Assembly (NCBI GenBank): GCA_015178975.1
Contig: WHVD01000012.1
Coordinates: forward strand, 186,001 to 250,000
From: Hysterangium stoloniferum
Taxonomy: Eukaryota > Basidiomycota > Agaricomycetes > Hysterangiales > Hysterangiaceae
Length of the DNA: 64,000 bases
Direction of reading: 5' to 3'
Shown: one piece after another, positions 1-10,544 of the stretch
Layout: each line of letters begins with the position of its first letter
Numbering within the stretch: the first letter of the stretch is position 1
Made by a program: the position numbers and the translations under genes
Notes under the pieces: model-generated
Database searches by the model: none
What the model was told of the DNA's origin: nothing
The model's input: only the letters and a program-made list of their open reading frames with translations

Positions 1-181
1 CTTTTCATGTACAAATAAGTAAATCAATAATCACATTGTTGAAAATGTTATATGAAACCAGGTTAGTGTGATGAGACACTAAACAAAAAAGGAGTCGGAC
101 AAAGATATATATCAATTGTGTCATTTCAGGACAATCAGAAACAAAGGGTCAATAGCCTGTGTCGCACTTGAATTTCCAACA
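1..181 (-). mobile_element. Copia-type LTR, partial (cut by window edge)
   Basis: This is the reverse complement of the LTR that starts at 10263: both share the TGTTGGAAATTCAAG terminus, the TCCGACTCCTTTTTTG block and the ATTATTGATTTACTTATTTG block. The LTR start (TG) lies at 181 and the other end is outside the window. Immediately to its right is a fragment of the family B repeat. Confidence 0.75.
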
Positions 182-425
182 TGACATCCACCCTCTTCAC
201 AATGATCAATAAAAAATGCAACAGCAGCTCGTCACCATCATATACTCTGGAGAATCCCACGGTGACGTTGTACCATTTCCAAACATTCGTGACTGTCATC
301 TCCAGCATCCACCCACAGTAGCACATCCAATGAAGTAAATACAAGATGGTCCATGCACCATCTCCCCAACTGAGATGTGAAAGTGAAATTATTCCAGGAT
401 GACCCCCAGCCCATTGGATGACTGG
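182..425 (+). pseudogene. Family B fragment with internal deletion
   Basis: The first 110 bases match the 5' part of family B, as at 28084-28190 and 59690-59790. The sequence then jumps (near 298) to a stretch that matches a later part of B (around 29065-29180 and 60690-60780, the stretch before the KVELFR motif). About 0.9 kb is therefore missing between the two. The left border is an LTR end and the right border a Harbinger terminal repeat. No open frame is left. Confidence 0.6.
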
Positions 426-428
426 ATG

Positions 429-1168
429 ACTCTCCATATCCCTAGTATTCTAAATTCTCAGTTCTAAATGATACTGCCAGTATGCCAATGGTTAAGCGAC
501 GACAGGGAAGCTGTCATGTCACCTTTCAAAGGTGGTTAATTCCTCCTAAACAAAAAATTATGAACAAGGATCAGGACCCTCATTCATAATTTTTTTGAGT
601 ACCTAATTCCCAATGTGTCATATTAATCCATCTATCCTTTTCAGTCATTTGCTTCCACCCTGCCACCTGGCCCTCTATGTATCTGGTCTGCAGCTGTGAC
701 TCCTGCTTTGTTCATTGTTATTACCCTTTTGCTCTGGAAAGTCCTTTAAGGTTTACTGGTGAGCAAATATATTATTTTAACATTCAGTGAAATGTGTCAA
801 ACAATTTACACAAATAGATACAAAGGTTACAAACATATAGGGGCTGTAGATTGAAATATGAGTCAAGCTTTCAACAGCAGTAATGTCTCCACTTTGCTAT
901 TCATTTTGAATGTCTTACAGCACCTTTGAACCATTCCCTACACATGAACATTGAATGTATTGCAGGTAAATATGGCACTGTGACCTGAGTGGTGGCATTC
1001 CAACGTCACAACAACAGGATGGCTATGATGGTCTAGTTATATATACATATCTAATCCCCCATTTTATGGAAATTGGCTCTATGGTTTTGACAGCAAGTTC
1101 TGAACCCTCTCACTTGTCACAGCTGTCAGTTTCAATTAGAAACTTAGAGTTTTAGTGCTATGGAGAGT
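429..1168. mobile_element. Internally deleted PIF/Harbinger derivative (MITE-like)
   Basis: The ends are ACTCTCCATATCCCTA at the left and, read inverted, ACTCTCCATAGCACTA at the right. The left about 500 bases repeat the left end of the larger element beside it (1174-1237 plus 1630-2073). The right about 220 bases repeat the right end of that element at 15325-15535. It contains no transposase sequence, so it looks like a deletion derivative mobilised by a full element. Five bases (CACCC) separate it from the next terminal repeat at 1174. No target duplication is convincing. Confidence 0.6.
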
Positions 1169-1242
1169 CACCCACTCTCTGTAGCACTAGCTAAATTCCC
1201 AGTTCTAAGTGATACTGCCAGTATGCCAATGGTTAGGTGATG

Positions 1243-1629
1243 TGTCAGGAACCGGAAAGCCCACTGGCCTCTGGGCCCCCGGACCCCATCCTACATGCTC
1301 TCTGTCTGCATGCTCAATTCCCAGAACTCCCGGAGTTTCTACATCTCCTTGTATGCATTCTGTCAGCTCAAAATATGGATACCCGAATGAGTGTATGAGG
1401 GTGCAGCCTATAAGCTGAAGCCAAGTCCATCTCAGCTGTACCACCACACCTTTCTGGTAATTATTCTGATAGCACATTCCCTTGTACTAATATCCCCAGA
1501 ACTTTCCCTGGACCTATTACCTGGGGACTCTGTGGGACAATTCCTGGAAGAAAGTGTGTGTTTGGAATAATTACCGGAAACACTCCGTGGGACTTCCTCG
1601 GAGTTTATATCTTTGTTCGGAACTTAACA
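1243..1629 (+). mobile_element. Solo LTR, 387 bp
   Basis: Begins TGTCAGGAACC and ends GGAACTTAACA. Flanks are TGATG (1238-1242) and CGACG (1630-1634). The related sequence at 495-505 shows the empty site with a single CGACG, so this is a 5-base target duplication whose left copy carries two C-to-T changes at CpG. The stretch GCAGCCTATAAGCTGAAGCC near 1405 also occurs in the solo LTR at 7898-8678, so the two LTRs belong to related families. Confidence 0.75.
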
Positions 1630-2369
1630 CGACGACAGGGAAGCTGTCATGTCACCTTTCAAAGGTGGATGATTCGTCCCAAATGAAAAATTATGAATGA
1701 GGGTCAAGACCCTTGTTCATAATTTTTGTGAGTACCTAATTCTCAATGTGTCATATATTAATCTATATATCCTTTTCAGTCATTTGCTTCTGCCCTGCTG
1801 CCACCTGGCCGCCCTCCATGTATCAGTCTGCAGCTGTGACTCCTGCTTCATTCATTGCTATACCTGTTTGTCTGGAAAGTCCTTTAAGGTTTACTGGTGA
1901 GCAAAATATTATTTAACATTCAGTGAAATGCATCAAACAATTTACACAAATAAATACAAAGATCACAAGCATATAGGGGCTGTAGATTGAAATACGAGTC
2001 AAGCTTTCAATGGTGGTAATATCTCTGCTTTGCTATTCATTTTAAATGTCTTAACAGCTCCTTTGAACCATGTCCAGCATGTTCTGTATCCTTTCCTTCC
2101 ACCAAACTGGATGCCCCTACTGACATGTACACTACTCGACTTCCCCCTCTCAATTCATTATTTCCTACTCCCCCTGCTTGGAGCCAGCAAAGATTGGAGC
2201 CAACATCATTCTCTTACACAAGTTCCATTCATCCTATTGATCAGCCCTCCCTGAATCAGCAAGAATGTCATCCATCTCTCTCTCTCTCCCTTTCCAACTT
2301 CTCATCCACAAACATTGATCATACAATACCAACAAAGCCTAAGCCCCACCCACCAACAAACCGTACATT

Positions 2370-3453
2370 TTTCCACAAGGTGAATCTGATGAGAATGACC
2401 TGCCTGACCCAACAATCGCAGCTATCTCTATGAGAGCAAAATGCAATGTGACTACCAGACCAAGGAAGCACACTGCCCCTGCAGGTCATAGGGCATGTGG
2501 AGGACATGGAAATGAGCCTGTATCAAAGAGAAAGTGGGATACTTTTGATGATGACTATGAGGATGATGTGGGGGATGAATGTTTATCTCTAAGGCAGGGT
2601 AGAGCACTGGGGGCAAAAAAGTGGAGTCAGGCTGATCTCAAGGCACTGATGGAATTCACAGAAGAGATCTTGCCAGCTGGACCTAAGGAATGGGCATTAG
2701 TTTATAAAAGGGTTGAAGCTTGGGATGTTTTGAATGGAAGGCCAATTAGAGGGGCTGATGCAGTGGAGAAACATTTCAAAAAGGTATGTTATTAACAAAC
2801 TCCCACAACCACACCTAAGATCATACAACTTCTAGTTGGTATGTGTAACAAAACCAACTGGAAATTAAGAATGTCCATGGGAGATAGAGCATGCTCATCA
2901 GATTGAGCATTACATCAACAACTCAGTCACATCTGATGTTGTATGTGATGAAGAGATGGAAGAGGATGTGATTGTCATCTCATCTGACCATTCACCTGCA
3001 TGTTCACCAATTAAACACAAAACAAAGAGCTACATTGCACATCAACTCAAACATGAACCACAATCAGAGGGATGTGGATTATGCACAACATCCCCACAGC
3101 TTTATGGTACATTGGCCAACATAGCACATGTCTTTGATCCAGAGGTTCAGGCAACACAAGAAGACAACCATCAGGCTTGTAGATAGGAAAATTTTCAATT
3201 ACATTCTCTAATGACTCAACTTCATAAGGCAGAGGGCCAGATTAGGATGTGGATCATGACACTAGATGTGCAGATATGTATGGCAGAGAGGGATTTATGG
3301 ATGTTTGAGATGTTGTGTAACCAGCCTCCCTATCCACACACACCCTCAGTTCAATATGACCAATGCCCATGTTCCAATGATCTGCTCCCCACTCCATCAT
3401 CATCCTCATCACTCCCCTTCTCCTGTTCTCCATACCCTATCTGTCACACCTGA
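2370..3453 (+). pseudogene. SANT/Myb-like DNA-binding protein of the Harbinger element
   Basis: The frame from about 2370 to 2793 encodes an acidic stretch (DTFDDDYEDDVGDE) followed by a helical domain beginning KKWSQADLKALMEFTEEILP and ending DAVEKHFKK. This resembles the SANT/trihelix-like DUF6818 domain of repeat-associated proteins. After a short intron-like gap the frame resumes with KPTGN at about 2850, then one stop, then an acidic region (EEMEEDVIVISSDHSP) and a helical tail (3211-3300: HKAEGQIRMWIMTLDVQ). The coding sequence upstream of 2370 is in another frame. I infer the second protein of the Harbinger element, which would bind element ends or assist the transposase. At least two disablements are visible, so it is probably dead. 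Confidence 0.5.
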
Positions 3454-3614
3454 CATTGCCATTCATAACAACAAGCCATTTTGATTAGAGATAAATACTG
3501 TAGCTTCTATTTCTTGATAACTGCACTCCATTTCTTGTGTACCACTAAATACTACTCTATCACATGTTTTTAATTGTCTATACTAGACCTAAGAAAATGT
3601 TTACTGATCTAAAA

Positions 3615-4325
3615 CTATTGCTGTATCTCAACAGCCATTGTATGGAAGCATGCTACACAATCATTCTTGCGAATATCGCTGATGAGCATTGGTGAAAAAT
3701 TTGAAGAAACATCATCTCCCTCAGCCTCTCGCCAGATATCACAAAACACTACACAAATCTGGTTGATACCAACACAACATACCTGAAGATTAAATGCTCG
3801 AGTGATAACACAAAGTAATTGTAAATATTGAGAAGGATCCACAGGCAAAGGCATGTGAAGTTGACCAAAACCACCTTGTAATGCTCACATACCCCACTCA
3901 GCTGCCTGCCAATATAAAAGTAGTTCTCTATCAACTGCTAGTTGTACAAAGCGTCCCAAGTGGGATTGTGGCAATCGATCACCAGACTTCAGTGGAGCTT
4001 TGATCTTGTTCTGAATGCTTTGAGCACCTCGGGGAAAAGCAGTATCTGCAACCAAATAAAATCCATCTGGTGTGTTATTCCGCAATTGCTCATAAATTGG
4101 ATGAGCAACATGCAAATAATGCCAGCTACCAGGTGCATTGAGCACTGCTTCAAGAATGGTACCTAAATAATTAGAATATAAATGGAATACTTTTAGAAAG
4201 ATCAAGCCTCTAACCTACTATCTGGTCCAAAGACAAAGACTTGATTAGAATAATGATTATGAGTCCAGCCATGATAGCTTGCATTTTCCATCAATGGATC
4301 ATCTGTGTGAAGAGTGGTGGAAGTT
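3615..4325 (-). pseudogene. PIF/Harbinger DDE transposase, C-terminal half
   Basis: Read on the minus strand, the first exon (4325-4219) has ENASYHGWTHNHYSN. A 56-base intron with GT..AG ends follows (4218-4163). The second exon then has APGSWHYLHVAHPIYEQL, the second catalytic Asp in FYLVADTAFPRG, and the catalytic Glu in QAAEWGM. After a short frame break near 3850 it continues to 3615 with VGINQI and FHTMAVEIQQ. These are hallmark blocks of the DDE_Tnp4 (Harbinger) nuclease. The first catalytic Asp block and everything N-terminal to it are missing here and lie at 15010-15303, separated by foreign insertions. Not functional as it stands. Confidence 0.75.
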
Positions 4326-4769
4326 CTACCCATTCTATATACAAAGAATATTGACCGTTTAGATACGACACGAAGATGTATTGACTGTCTAAGTCTAATA
4401 CAGACCGAAAGGGTATTGACTACTTAGTTCAATACGGTTGAGTGAAATAACTATCTAAAGTAGAGTAGAGAGCTAAAATGAATAAAGGGAATTGACTGCT
4501 AAGTATGATTCTGAATGACTGCTCGAGTGTAGAAGAGAGTAACAAGAGAGTCAAATAATAGAGTAATGTGGATGTAGTCCACACGGATTGAGATATAGAT
4601 GGAGCTTTGAAACACTGATTGTGTAGATAGTTAAAGCCTGTCTGTGACGGTTGAGACAATACCCCAATCACAACTTACAGGACACTAACTGTTGTCTGGG
4701 TAAGTTGTGGTTGCGGGGTAAAAAGTGTCTGAGTTCTAACTACAGGTGCTAGAATACATAAGTCTGGCA

Positions 4770-5792
4770 TCTATGTGCCCACAAGAGTCAATGGACTGCA
4801 TACATAGGTCGTCAAACTAAATATAAGTGTATAATAAAATAGAGAGAAAGTAGAAATAATAATGGAAATATAGTTTGAGCTCATCCAGACTATATTTCCT
4901 GAGTATAGTTTGCCATACCTCTCACAGTGCCCCCCAGGTCGAAGAGCTATGTCAAAGAAAGTGTCAAAGGATTCTTGGAACTCCTCCCCATGCATCCTGC
5001 AAGGAACCTCCAAGGTGCAGGATAGTGTTTCCCCAGGCAAGACGCTTGGTGGGAAAGAAAAGGGCGATGTCTTCCCACTTCAAAATGTCATTGGCGGATG
5101 TCAACCCATCCAGTTTCTGGATTGAAGAGACCCAACAGCCATAGGCCTTCTGGCATGTTCGAATGATGGTGTGAATGCAATCAGTGGAGGTGTCAGTAAT
5201 GCAGGTGATGAGAGGAGGCCAAGGGTGTAGTGATGGTGGGGCAGGAGTGAGAAGAGGTGTGCAGCTCGTGTTTCCACCAGAGGAAAGTCCTCCCAAGTGG
5301 TCAGAATCCAACAACAGATGCTCCAACAGGTCAACTAGGTCCACAGCTGAGTGGATCGGTTCATGCTCAGGAAGGACACAAGATGAGCCAACAAGCAGGG
5401 ACCGAAACATGGAGAGCTCAACCCGTAGGGTCATTGATGCATAAGTAAAATGTACTCATGTGATCTGACAGTGTGAGAGACCCACTATACCCTTGGATAT
5501 GCCCTTTAAGAAGGGGATGCCGCAAGGTTGGCCCCAGGCGCGTTAACGTGCATCCCACAGTGAAAATGCTGGAGGGGTAGTTAATGGACACATGCATCCA
5601 ACTGGTCTGTAAGAAATGAGCTGAGTCGGCCATGTCTCGAGAGTGAGGGGGAGAGGGCATCTGTGGTGGGGGGTGGCAAATGGGATCAGCCGGGAAAGGG
5701 TCAATGGCAAGGGGCTCATCAACCTGAACATCAGCTTTCCGCTTCCCCTTCACTTTTTCACTTAAGGGGGGAGGCTCCTCGAAGACTTCCAT
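4770..5792 (-). pseudogene. Unrecognised reverse-strand coding remnant
   Basis: Two overlapping frames on the minus strand join at about 5420-5434. The first (5792-5418) starts MEVFEEPPPLSEKVKGKRK, is proline-rich, then has MHVSINYPSSIFTVGCTL and LSDHMSTFYLCINDPTG. The second (5434-4964, continuing in another frame to 4771) has IQKLDGLTSANDILKWEDIA and DIALRPGGHCERYGK. Composition and continuity look protein-coding with one or two frameshifts. I do not recognise the family. It may be a gene carried by the element that split the Harbinger transposase. The 430 bases to its left (4340-4770) show no coding sequence I can identify. Confidence 0.35.
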
Positions 5793-5794
5793 GG

Positions 5795-7095
5795 CTGGTG
5801 TGAGATATCAGCATTATCTCATAATGTTCTCTTAATTTTCTTTGAATTACTTAATATTTTCTCGAATTTCTTATTGTATTTTTACTATGTTTATTGTGAA
5901 AAATAGGCCTTATTCCTTTTAACTTCGCATAAATAATAGCATATATGGACTCATATTATGCTATTATTACTTAATTAAATTATTATAATTTTTAACTAAT
6001 TATTTATATTTTATTTACTTAGTTATTACCTTTCGGCACCTTGCTGCAGCTTGTTTGCGCATTTTTGAAGTCATGTGACGTATTAGATAAGCGTCCGGTG
6101 TCGGGATGTCACACAGGTCACAGTCCGGTGTCGGGATGTCACACAAGTCACAGTCTGGTGTCGGGATGTCACACAAGTCACAGTCGGTGTCGGGATGTCA
6201 CACAAGTCACAGATGTGACTACCGAGTCATTAATTGATCCCGCCGACTCATTGTTTGCTTCTGTCCCGGGACTGCTGCCTTGAACCTTCATGTTCAAGCC
6301 AAAGGTTAGAACCCTTGTCTCAGAGAGGGGAATCACATGATAAATAAAGGGTAAATAATGAGTAGAATATGAGGTCATTATGATCTAACTAATGACCTCA
6401 TAAACTAAATAATTAGCTAATCATTTAGTTATCAAAATGTATATAAGGAGGGCCAAGTTTCCAATAAAATCATCTATCACACACATATTTTACAGTAAGC
6501 TTACCTCATCATCCTAAGGACAATAATAGCCTTAGTCTGATACACTAACTGCAAGCACCTACACTTGCAGCATCTTGAATCTTTGTCAGCAACTCTTGGA
6601 CTTAGCTAATCATCTAAGTTTCCCAGCCTCACAGCTACCCTTTAGGCTTATTAATTAGATAATAAACCTAATAAGTATCTAAGTACCCTTACTGAAATCC
6701 CTGCCAATACTAGATTACTCAAGGCCCAGTCCTAAGTTTATTGAATTAATCAAGTACAAGCACTCAGATAATCCAATACATATTATTTTCTCTATTAATA
6801 AATCATTTAACACATTGTTAAATAACTATTAATAGTTACAAATAAGCATACAAGAATCCAAAGCTCTTATATCAAGTCTATGCCAAGTTACTGCGCATAT
6901 ATTCAGCTTCCAGCCCCTATTCTCAAGGAATAGTTCTTTTATTTGCTAAAAGAGTCATACACAGTTCTATTGAACCTTTCAATAATCAAAATAAGCATTG
7001 ATTTGAGTTGTTTAAGCTTCATAGCGCAGCTCATTAATCTATCAGTATTTAAATTACTGGACCTTTGCTTATTTTATTGTTGAAGCTCTGTGACA
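5795..7095. other. AT-rich non-coding stretch with repeats
   Basis: No credible coding sequence. It holds a 13-base-stem inverted repeat at 5932-5968 (AATAATAGCATAT and its complement around a 10-base loop), a 30-base tandem repeat at 6093-6211, and a TATA-like stretch GTATATAAGGAGGG at about 6439. The layout would suit the LTR or leader of a retroelement, but I could not find paired ends. Confidence 0.4.
6093..6211. repeat. 30-bp tandem repeat, four copies
   Basis: Units begin at 6093, 6123, 6153 and 6183. The unit reads GTCCGGTGTCGGGATGTCAC followed by ACAAGTCACA, with one or two differences between copies. The last copy is one base shorter. In one frame it gives a ten-residue repeat (SGCHTSHSLV-like), which I regard as incidental. 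Confidence 0.9.
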
Positions 7096-7341
7096 CTACA
7101 GTGACCTCAAAAACCCTTTCCATGTTGACCCCAAATGCAGTGTTTGAAGAACACCGTCTTACAGCATGGGAATTACACTTAGCCTTGGTGGAGTCATACA
7201 TAGTACATCCTCCTGGCTATAATATTGCTCCCTGGGTCACATGATTCCAATCACAGGGTATAGAGATATGATCAATTTAAAACAGCAATACCATGGAAAG
7301 GGTTTTTGCACTTTTGAATTGAACAGGGTATTTACATATTA

Positions 7342-7487
7342 TCAGTACTTGGTATAACTACCTTTTGCTTTAAGCACTGCCTGAACCCTTCTAGGCATGC
7401 TTTCAATCAATTTCTGGCACTCCTCAACTGGTATTCTATCCCACTCCACTTGAATCCTTTCCCACAATTCATGAATTCCATTGGGGG
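7342..7487 (-). pseudogene. Tc1/mariner transposase, C-terminal fragment
   Basis: On the minus strand the frame ends with ECQKLIESMPRRVQAVLKAK then SYTKY and a TGA stop, the standard C-terminus of Tc1-like transposases. The preceding NPMEF-like motif sits where NPIEN with the third catalytic acid is expected. A sequence similar to its downstream terminus (AAAAACCCTTTCCATG) occurs twice, near 7110 and inverted near 7290, possibly remnants of a terminal repeat. Upstream of 7487 the frame runs into an unrelated proline-rich, G-run-encoded stretch. Confidence 0.7.
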
Positions 7488-7605
7488 GGTTTCATGTGGG
7501 GGGGGGTGATTGGCCGTGGTGCCAGAGAGGCTTGGGTGCAGGTGAGGGCAGTGGTATGAGGGAAGATCCTGTGGGGGGGGGAGGGGCAATGGTATGGGGG
7601 GAAGA
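7485..7605. repeat. G-run cluster
   Basis: Runs of 7 to 10 G on the plus strand (near 7485, 7499, 7573 and 7598), with more short G-runs between. This could form G-quadruplexes. Its complement accounts for a long but low-complexity Pro-rich frame on the minus strand (7727-7407) that I do not take as a gene. Confidence 0.6.
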
Positions 7606-7897
7606 GAAGGCAGGTCGGTGGATGGTTCATGATCTCCCGGCAGCTCTGAAAAGGGTGTAAAGCACTGCAGTGAGGGCGTGGAAGAAATGGATGGAGGTGG
7701 AGGGAGGTGAGTGGAGCTGGATGGCATCGCAGGGTTGGTTGGACGATACCCCCGCCAAACTCTGATGGAAGTTGGCAGTTTTCATCATTGATTAGGGTCA
7801 CTCGTGAAGAAGTGAATGTTGTCGGGAGGTAACAAACTTTCATGGCAATCAGCACTGAGGTACTTGCTGCCATAGGCAGGGTAGCACAATCGGTCAT

Positions 7898-8678
7898 TGT
7901 TAGGATACACACACAGGCCGGGTCTCCGGAGAAACCCGCGGGATATCTGGTAGGACTTGGCTTCAGCTTATAGGCTGCGCCCTCGCTAGATCGTGTTGTC
8001 CAATTTCAAATGGACGGACAGGGATCCCAGGGAGTCCGGGCGGGGTTCGTGAGTCGAGATAGTTGAGAGGTAGATGTGCCAGAGCCCGTGGGCTCCGACT
8101 AGTGCGAGTGGTCTGATAAGAGTAGGGTTTTAAAGCGGAAAATATATTAGATTACTGGGGGGAATCTAAGCTAATTTTCTGACTGGATTGTATGTACAAC
8201 ATCTGCCAGTTTATATAGATCGTGGAATGCATGACATACCAAATCCAGTAATAATGAGACGAAACAAGCAAAACATAAAATGGGAATAGTAAACACCAAG
8301 TTTGGTGTTAGGAACAGGACAGAATGGAGTGGAGTCCGAATCGTGACAAAGCATAACCCATAACAGGAAATGGAGTGGGAGCGGAGTCCTAAATCGTGAC
8401 AGGTCATTTGACTAAAACGGGAATGGGGCTCGATTAGAGCGGTGATGGGATTCTGAGTGGGGACCAGTGACTGATGCGTGGACAAAGACGGACATAGACA
8501 GAGATGGAGTCTGGGGGAAGTCCGGTTACTGATATGTGTTGTAATGTAGTCGAACGTAATGAGTCTTGACGTAATGAAGTCCAGGTGGGAAATCCTATAA
8601 ACAGATGATTGGTGCTTGTAGTGCATGGGGGCGTACGGGTTAGTGCCCGGAGTCCGGCGGGATTGTCTGGTCGTAACA
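7898..8678 (-). mobile_element. Solo LTR, 781 bp
   Basis: Inverted termini TGTTAGGATAC..GTCGTAACA (on the minus strand TGTTACGACC..GTATCCTAACA) with perfect 5-base target duplication GTCAT at 7893-7897 and 8679-8683. A TATA-like element (CTATATAAACTGG on the minus strand, about 8204-8216) supports minus orientation. Partial relatives lie at 1243-1629, 14651-14897 and 63188-63308. No internal region is present, so it is a solo LTR left by recombination. A long minus-strand frame through it (8971-8171) has no protein-like features. Confidence 0.85.
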
Positions 8679-8816
8679 GTCATCCTCCGAATCAGATGAG
8701 AAATGGATGGGTCCCATCCAGTAGGTTCATTCCTGAGGCCCACATTGGGAAGGAGGTCTGGGAGGTAGTGTAACTCCGTCCCCACATCACAATGCAATGC
8801 TTTGTAGCTTGATCCT

Positions 8817-10254
8817 CTGTACTTTGTCCCAGGTGTAACACCACATGAGGCAGTGACAGGAAAGAAACCTGACTTACAGTATTTGTGGGTTTGGGGGAGC
8901 AAGGTGTGGGTGCATCTGGAAACAGGCAATAAGCTGGGCAACCGTGTAAAAGAAGGCCGTTGGGTTGGCATTGACTCATCCAGTGAGAATGGCTGTCAAG
9001 TCTACTGGCCACTCGAGCACAGAGTCACTGTTGAGCGAAATGTCTATTTTGACTCATCTGCAGCAGCACCGATATCATGTGAGAGGGAGGAAGATGATTT
9101 TCAGACTCCAAATGCAATAATATTGATGCCGTCCGACTCACCAGATCCACCACCCAGTAATACCACCACACCTGCATCTGAACCACCCAGAAAGTGTATT
9201 CGAAAGCCTAGTCAATGCATCCTGGACATCATAAATGGCACTGGGAGAAACACTCACTGGCCTAGTGAACCTACAATCCCACATGGCATCCAACTTCCTC
9301 CACAAGCCGAGAATGTTATTTTTGAGGAAGAAGGAGTAGCAGAACAAATGATGCTTGCAATAGAAGAAGATCTTCTCGAGGATCTGAAGTCGCAATGGAG
9401 ATGAATGATGAAATTGCAGAAGCTGAAGCATTAGAACCTAGTTCTCTAGCAGAAGCAAAGCGTCATCCAGACTGGCCACAATGGGAGCAAGGTATAGAAG
9501 AGTTGGCTATATAGGAAGCCGCTGGTACCTGGGAGCTGACTGACTTACTGGAGCACATCTGGTAGGATCAAAGTGGGTTTTCCATGCCAAGAAAGATGCT
9601 GCTGGCCATATTGTATGCCATAAAGGATGTCTCGTAGCTCAAGGTTCTCACAGATCCCTGGTGTTGATTATGTCGACACCTATGCCCCAGTCACCAACCT
9701 GTCTTCCATATGAACTGTCCTAGCCCTATCAGCTCATCTTGACCTTGAACTTCATCAGATCGACATCAAAGGTGCTTACCTGAATGGTACCCTCACTGAA
9801 GATGAGGTCCTCTACATGTGTCAACCACCAGGCTTCAAATCATCCAAACACCCCAAAAAGGTCTGTCAATTATGTAAAACACTGTATGGCCTAAAACAAA
9901 GTGGGAGACATTGGTATCAGAGGCTAGTAGAAATTCTACTCAACAAACTAAACTTTGTACAGTGCAATGTTGCTCCGTACTCTTATTGGGCAACTTTTCA
10001 CACCTATCTCTGGTCCAATGACTCTCTTTTCTGATAACCAATCTGCTATTGCACTTGCAAAAGATCATCAATATCACGCTCGCATGAAACACATCGACAT
10101 CCGTTTTCACTTCATTTGTTGGGTCATTGAAAATGGTAAACTATGCCTTCTCTATTGCCCCACAGCCGACATGGTTGCCGACACCCTAACCAAAGCATTG
10201 CCCTCACCAAAAGTCAAACATTTTGCCGCTGAACTAGGACTGTGCTCACCTTGA
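8817..10254 (+). pseudogene. Copia pol remnant (post-integrase, RT and RNase H pieces)
   Basis: The frame from 8820 gives TPHEAVTGKKPDLQYLWVWG and KLGNRVKEGRWVGID, the region just after the integrase core in Copia polyproteins. It continues to 9404, then frameshifts. RT signatures appear as QIDIKGAYLNG (about 9755-9790), PPGFKSSKHPKKVCQL and KTLYGLKQSGRHWYQRL (about 9820-9920). After a deletion that removes the YxDD region, the RNase H end follows (DNQSAIALAKDHQYHARMKH, then ADTLTKAL) and stops at 10252. It ends 9 bases before its 3' LTR. The gag, protease and most of the integrase are absent. Clearly dead. Confidence 0.85.
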
Positions 10255-10262
10255 AGTGGGAG

Positions 10263-10450
10263 TGTTGGAAATTCAAGTGTGACACAGTCTATTGTACCCT
10301 TTGTTTCCGATAGTCCTGAAATGACACAATTGATATATATTTTTGTCCGACTCCTTTTTTGTTTAGTGTGTCATCACACTACCCTTGTTTCATATAACAT
10401 TTTCAACAATGTGATTATTGATTTACTTATTTGTACATGAAAAGACTACA
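10263..10450 (+). mobile_element. 3' LTR of the decayed Copia element
   Basis: Starts TGTTGGAAATTC directly after AGTGGGAG (a short polypurine tract). A CA end at 10450 gives 188 bases, the same length as the solo LTR at 54284-54471, which starts with a similar TGTTGGAAA. A second possible CA end lies at 10538, so the right border is not certain. An inverted partner lies at 1-181. Confidence 0.65.
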
Positions 10451-10544
10451 TTTTGTATTTAGTCTTTGAGCTAGGTACACATCACCTCAGATGTTTGCAT
10501 ACTATCTGCGCACGACTGAGTGTAACTGTCTCGTTACAGATTAT

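Larger units (their letters stand above)
1174..4340 (+). mobile_element. PIF/Harbinger element, left part
   Basis: Starts with terminal repeat ACTCTCTGTAGCACTA. It carries a solo LTR (1243-1629), then a SANT/Myb-like ORF on the plus strand and the C-terminal half of a DDE transposase on the minus strand, converging tail to tail. A DNA-binding Myb/SANT protein plus a DDE transposase is the usual two-gene content of PIF/Harbinger elements. The matching right part, with the transposase N-terminus and the other terminal repeat, lies at about 15000-15535. Confidence 0.6.

Noticed and set aside
6093..6211. CRISPR-like array
   Set aside because: Units are adjacent without spacers, and the window is clearly eukaryotic.
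7407..7912. Proline-rich open frames on the minus strand
   Set aside because: Created by the G-run cluster on the plus strand. Only the last 50 codons (Tc1 C-terminus) have support.
8171..8971. 266-codon open frame on the minus strand
   Set aside because: It runs through the solo LTR and its flanks, has low-complexity Ser/Pro/His composition and no conserved blocks. The LTR with target duplication explains the region.
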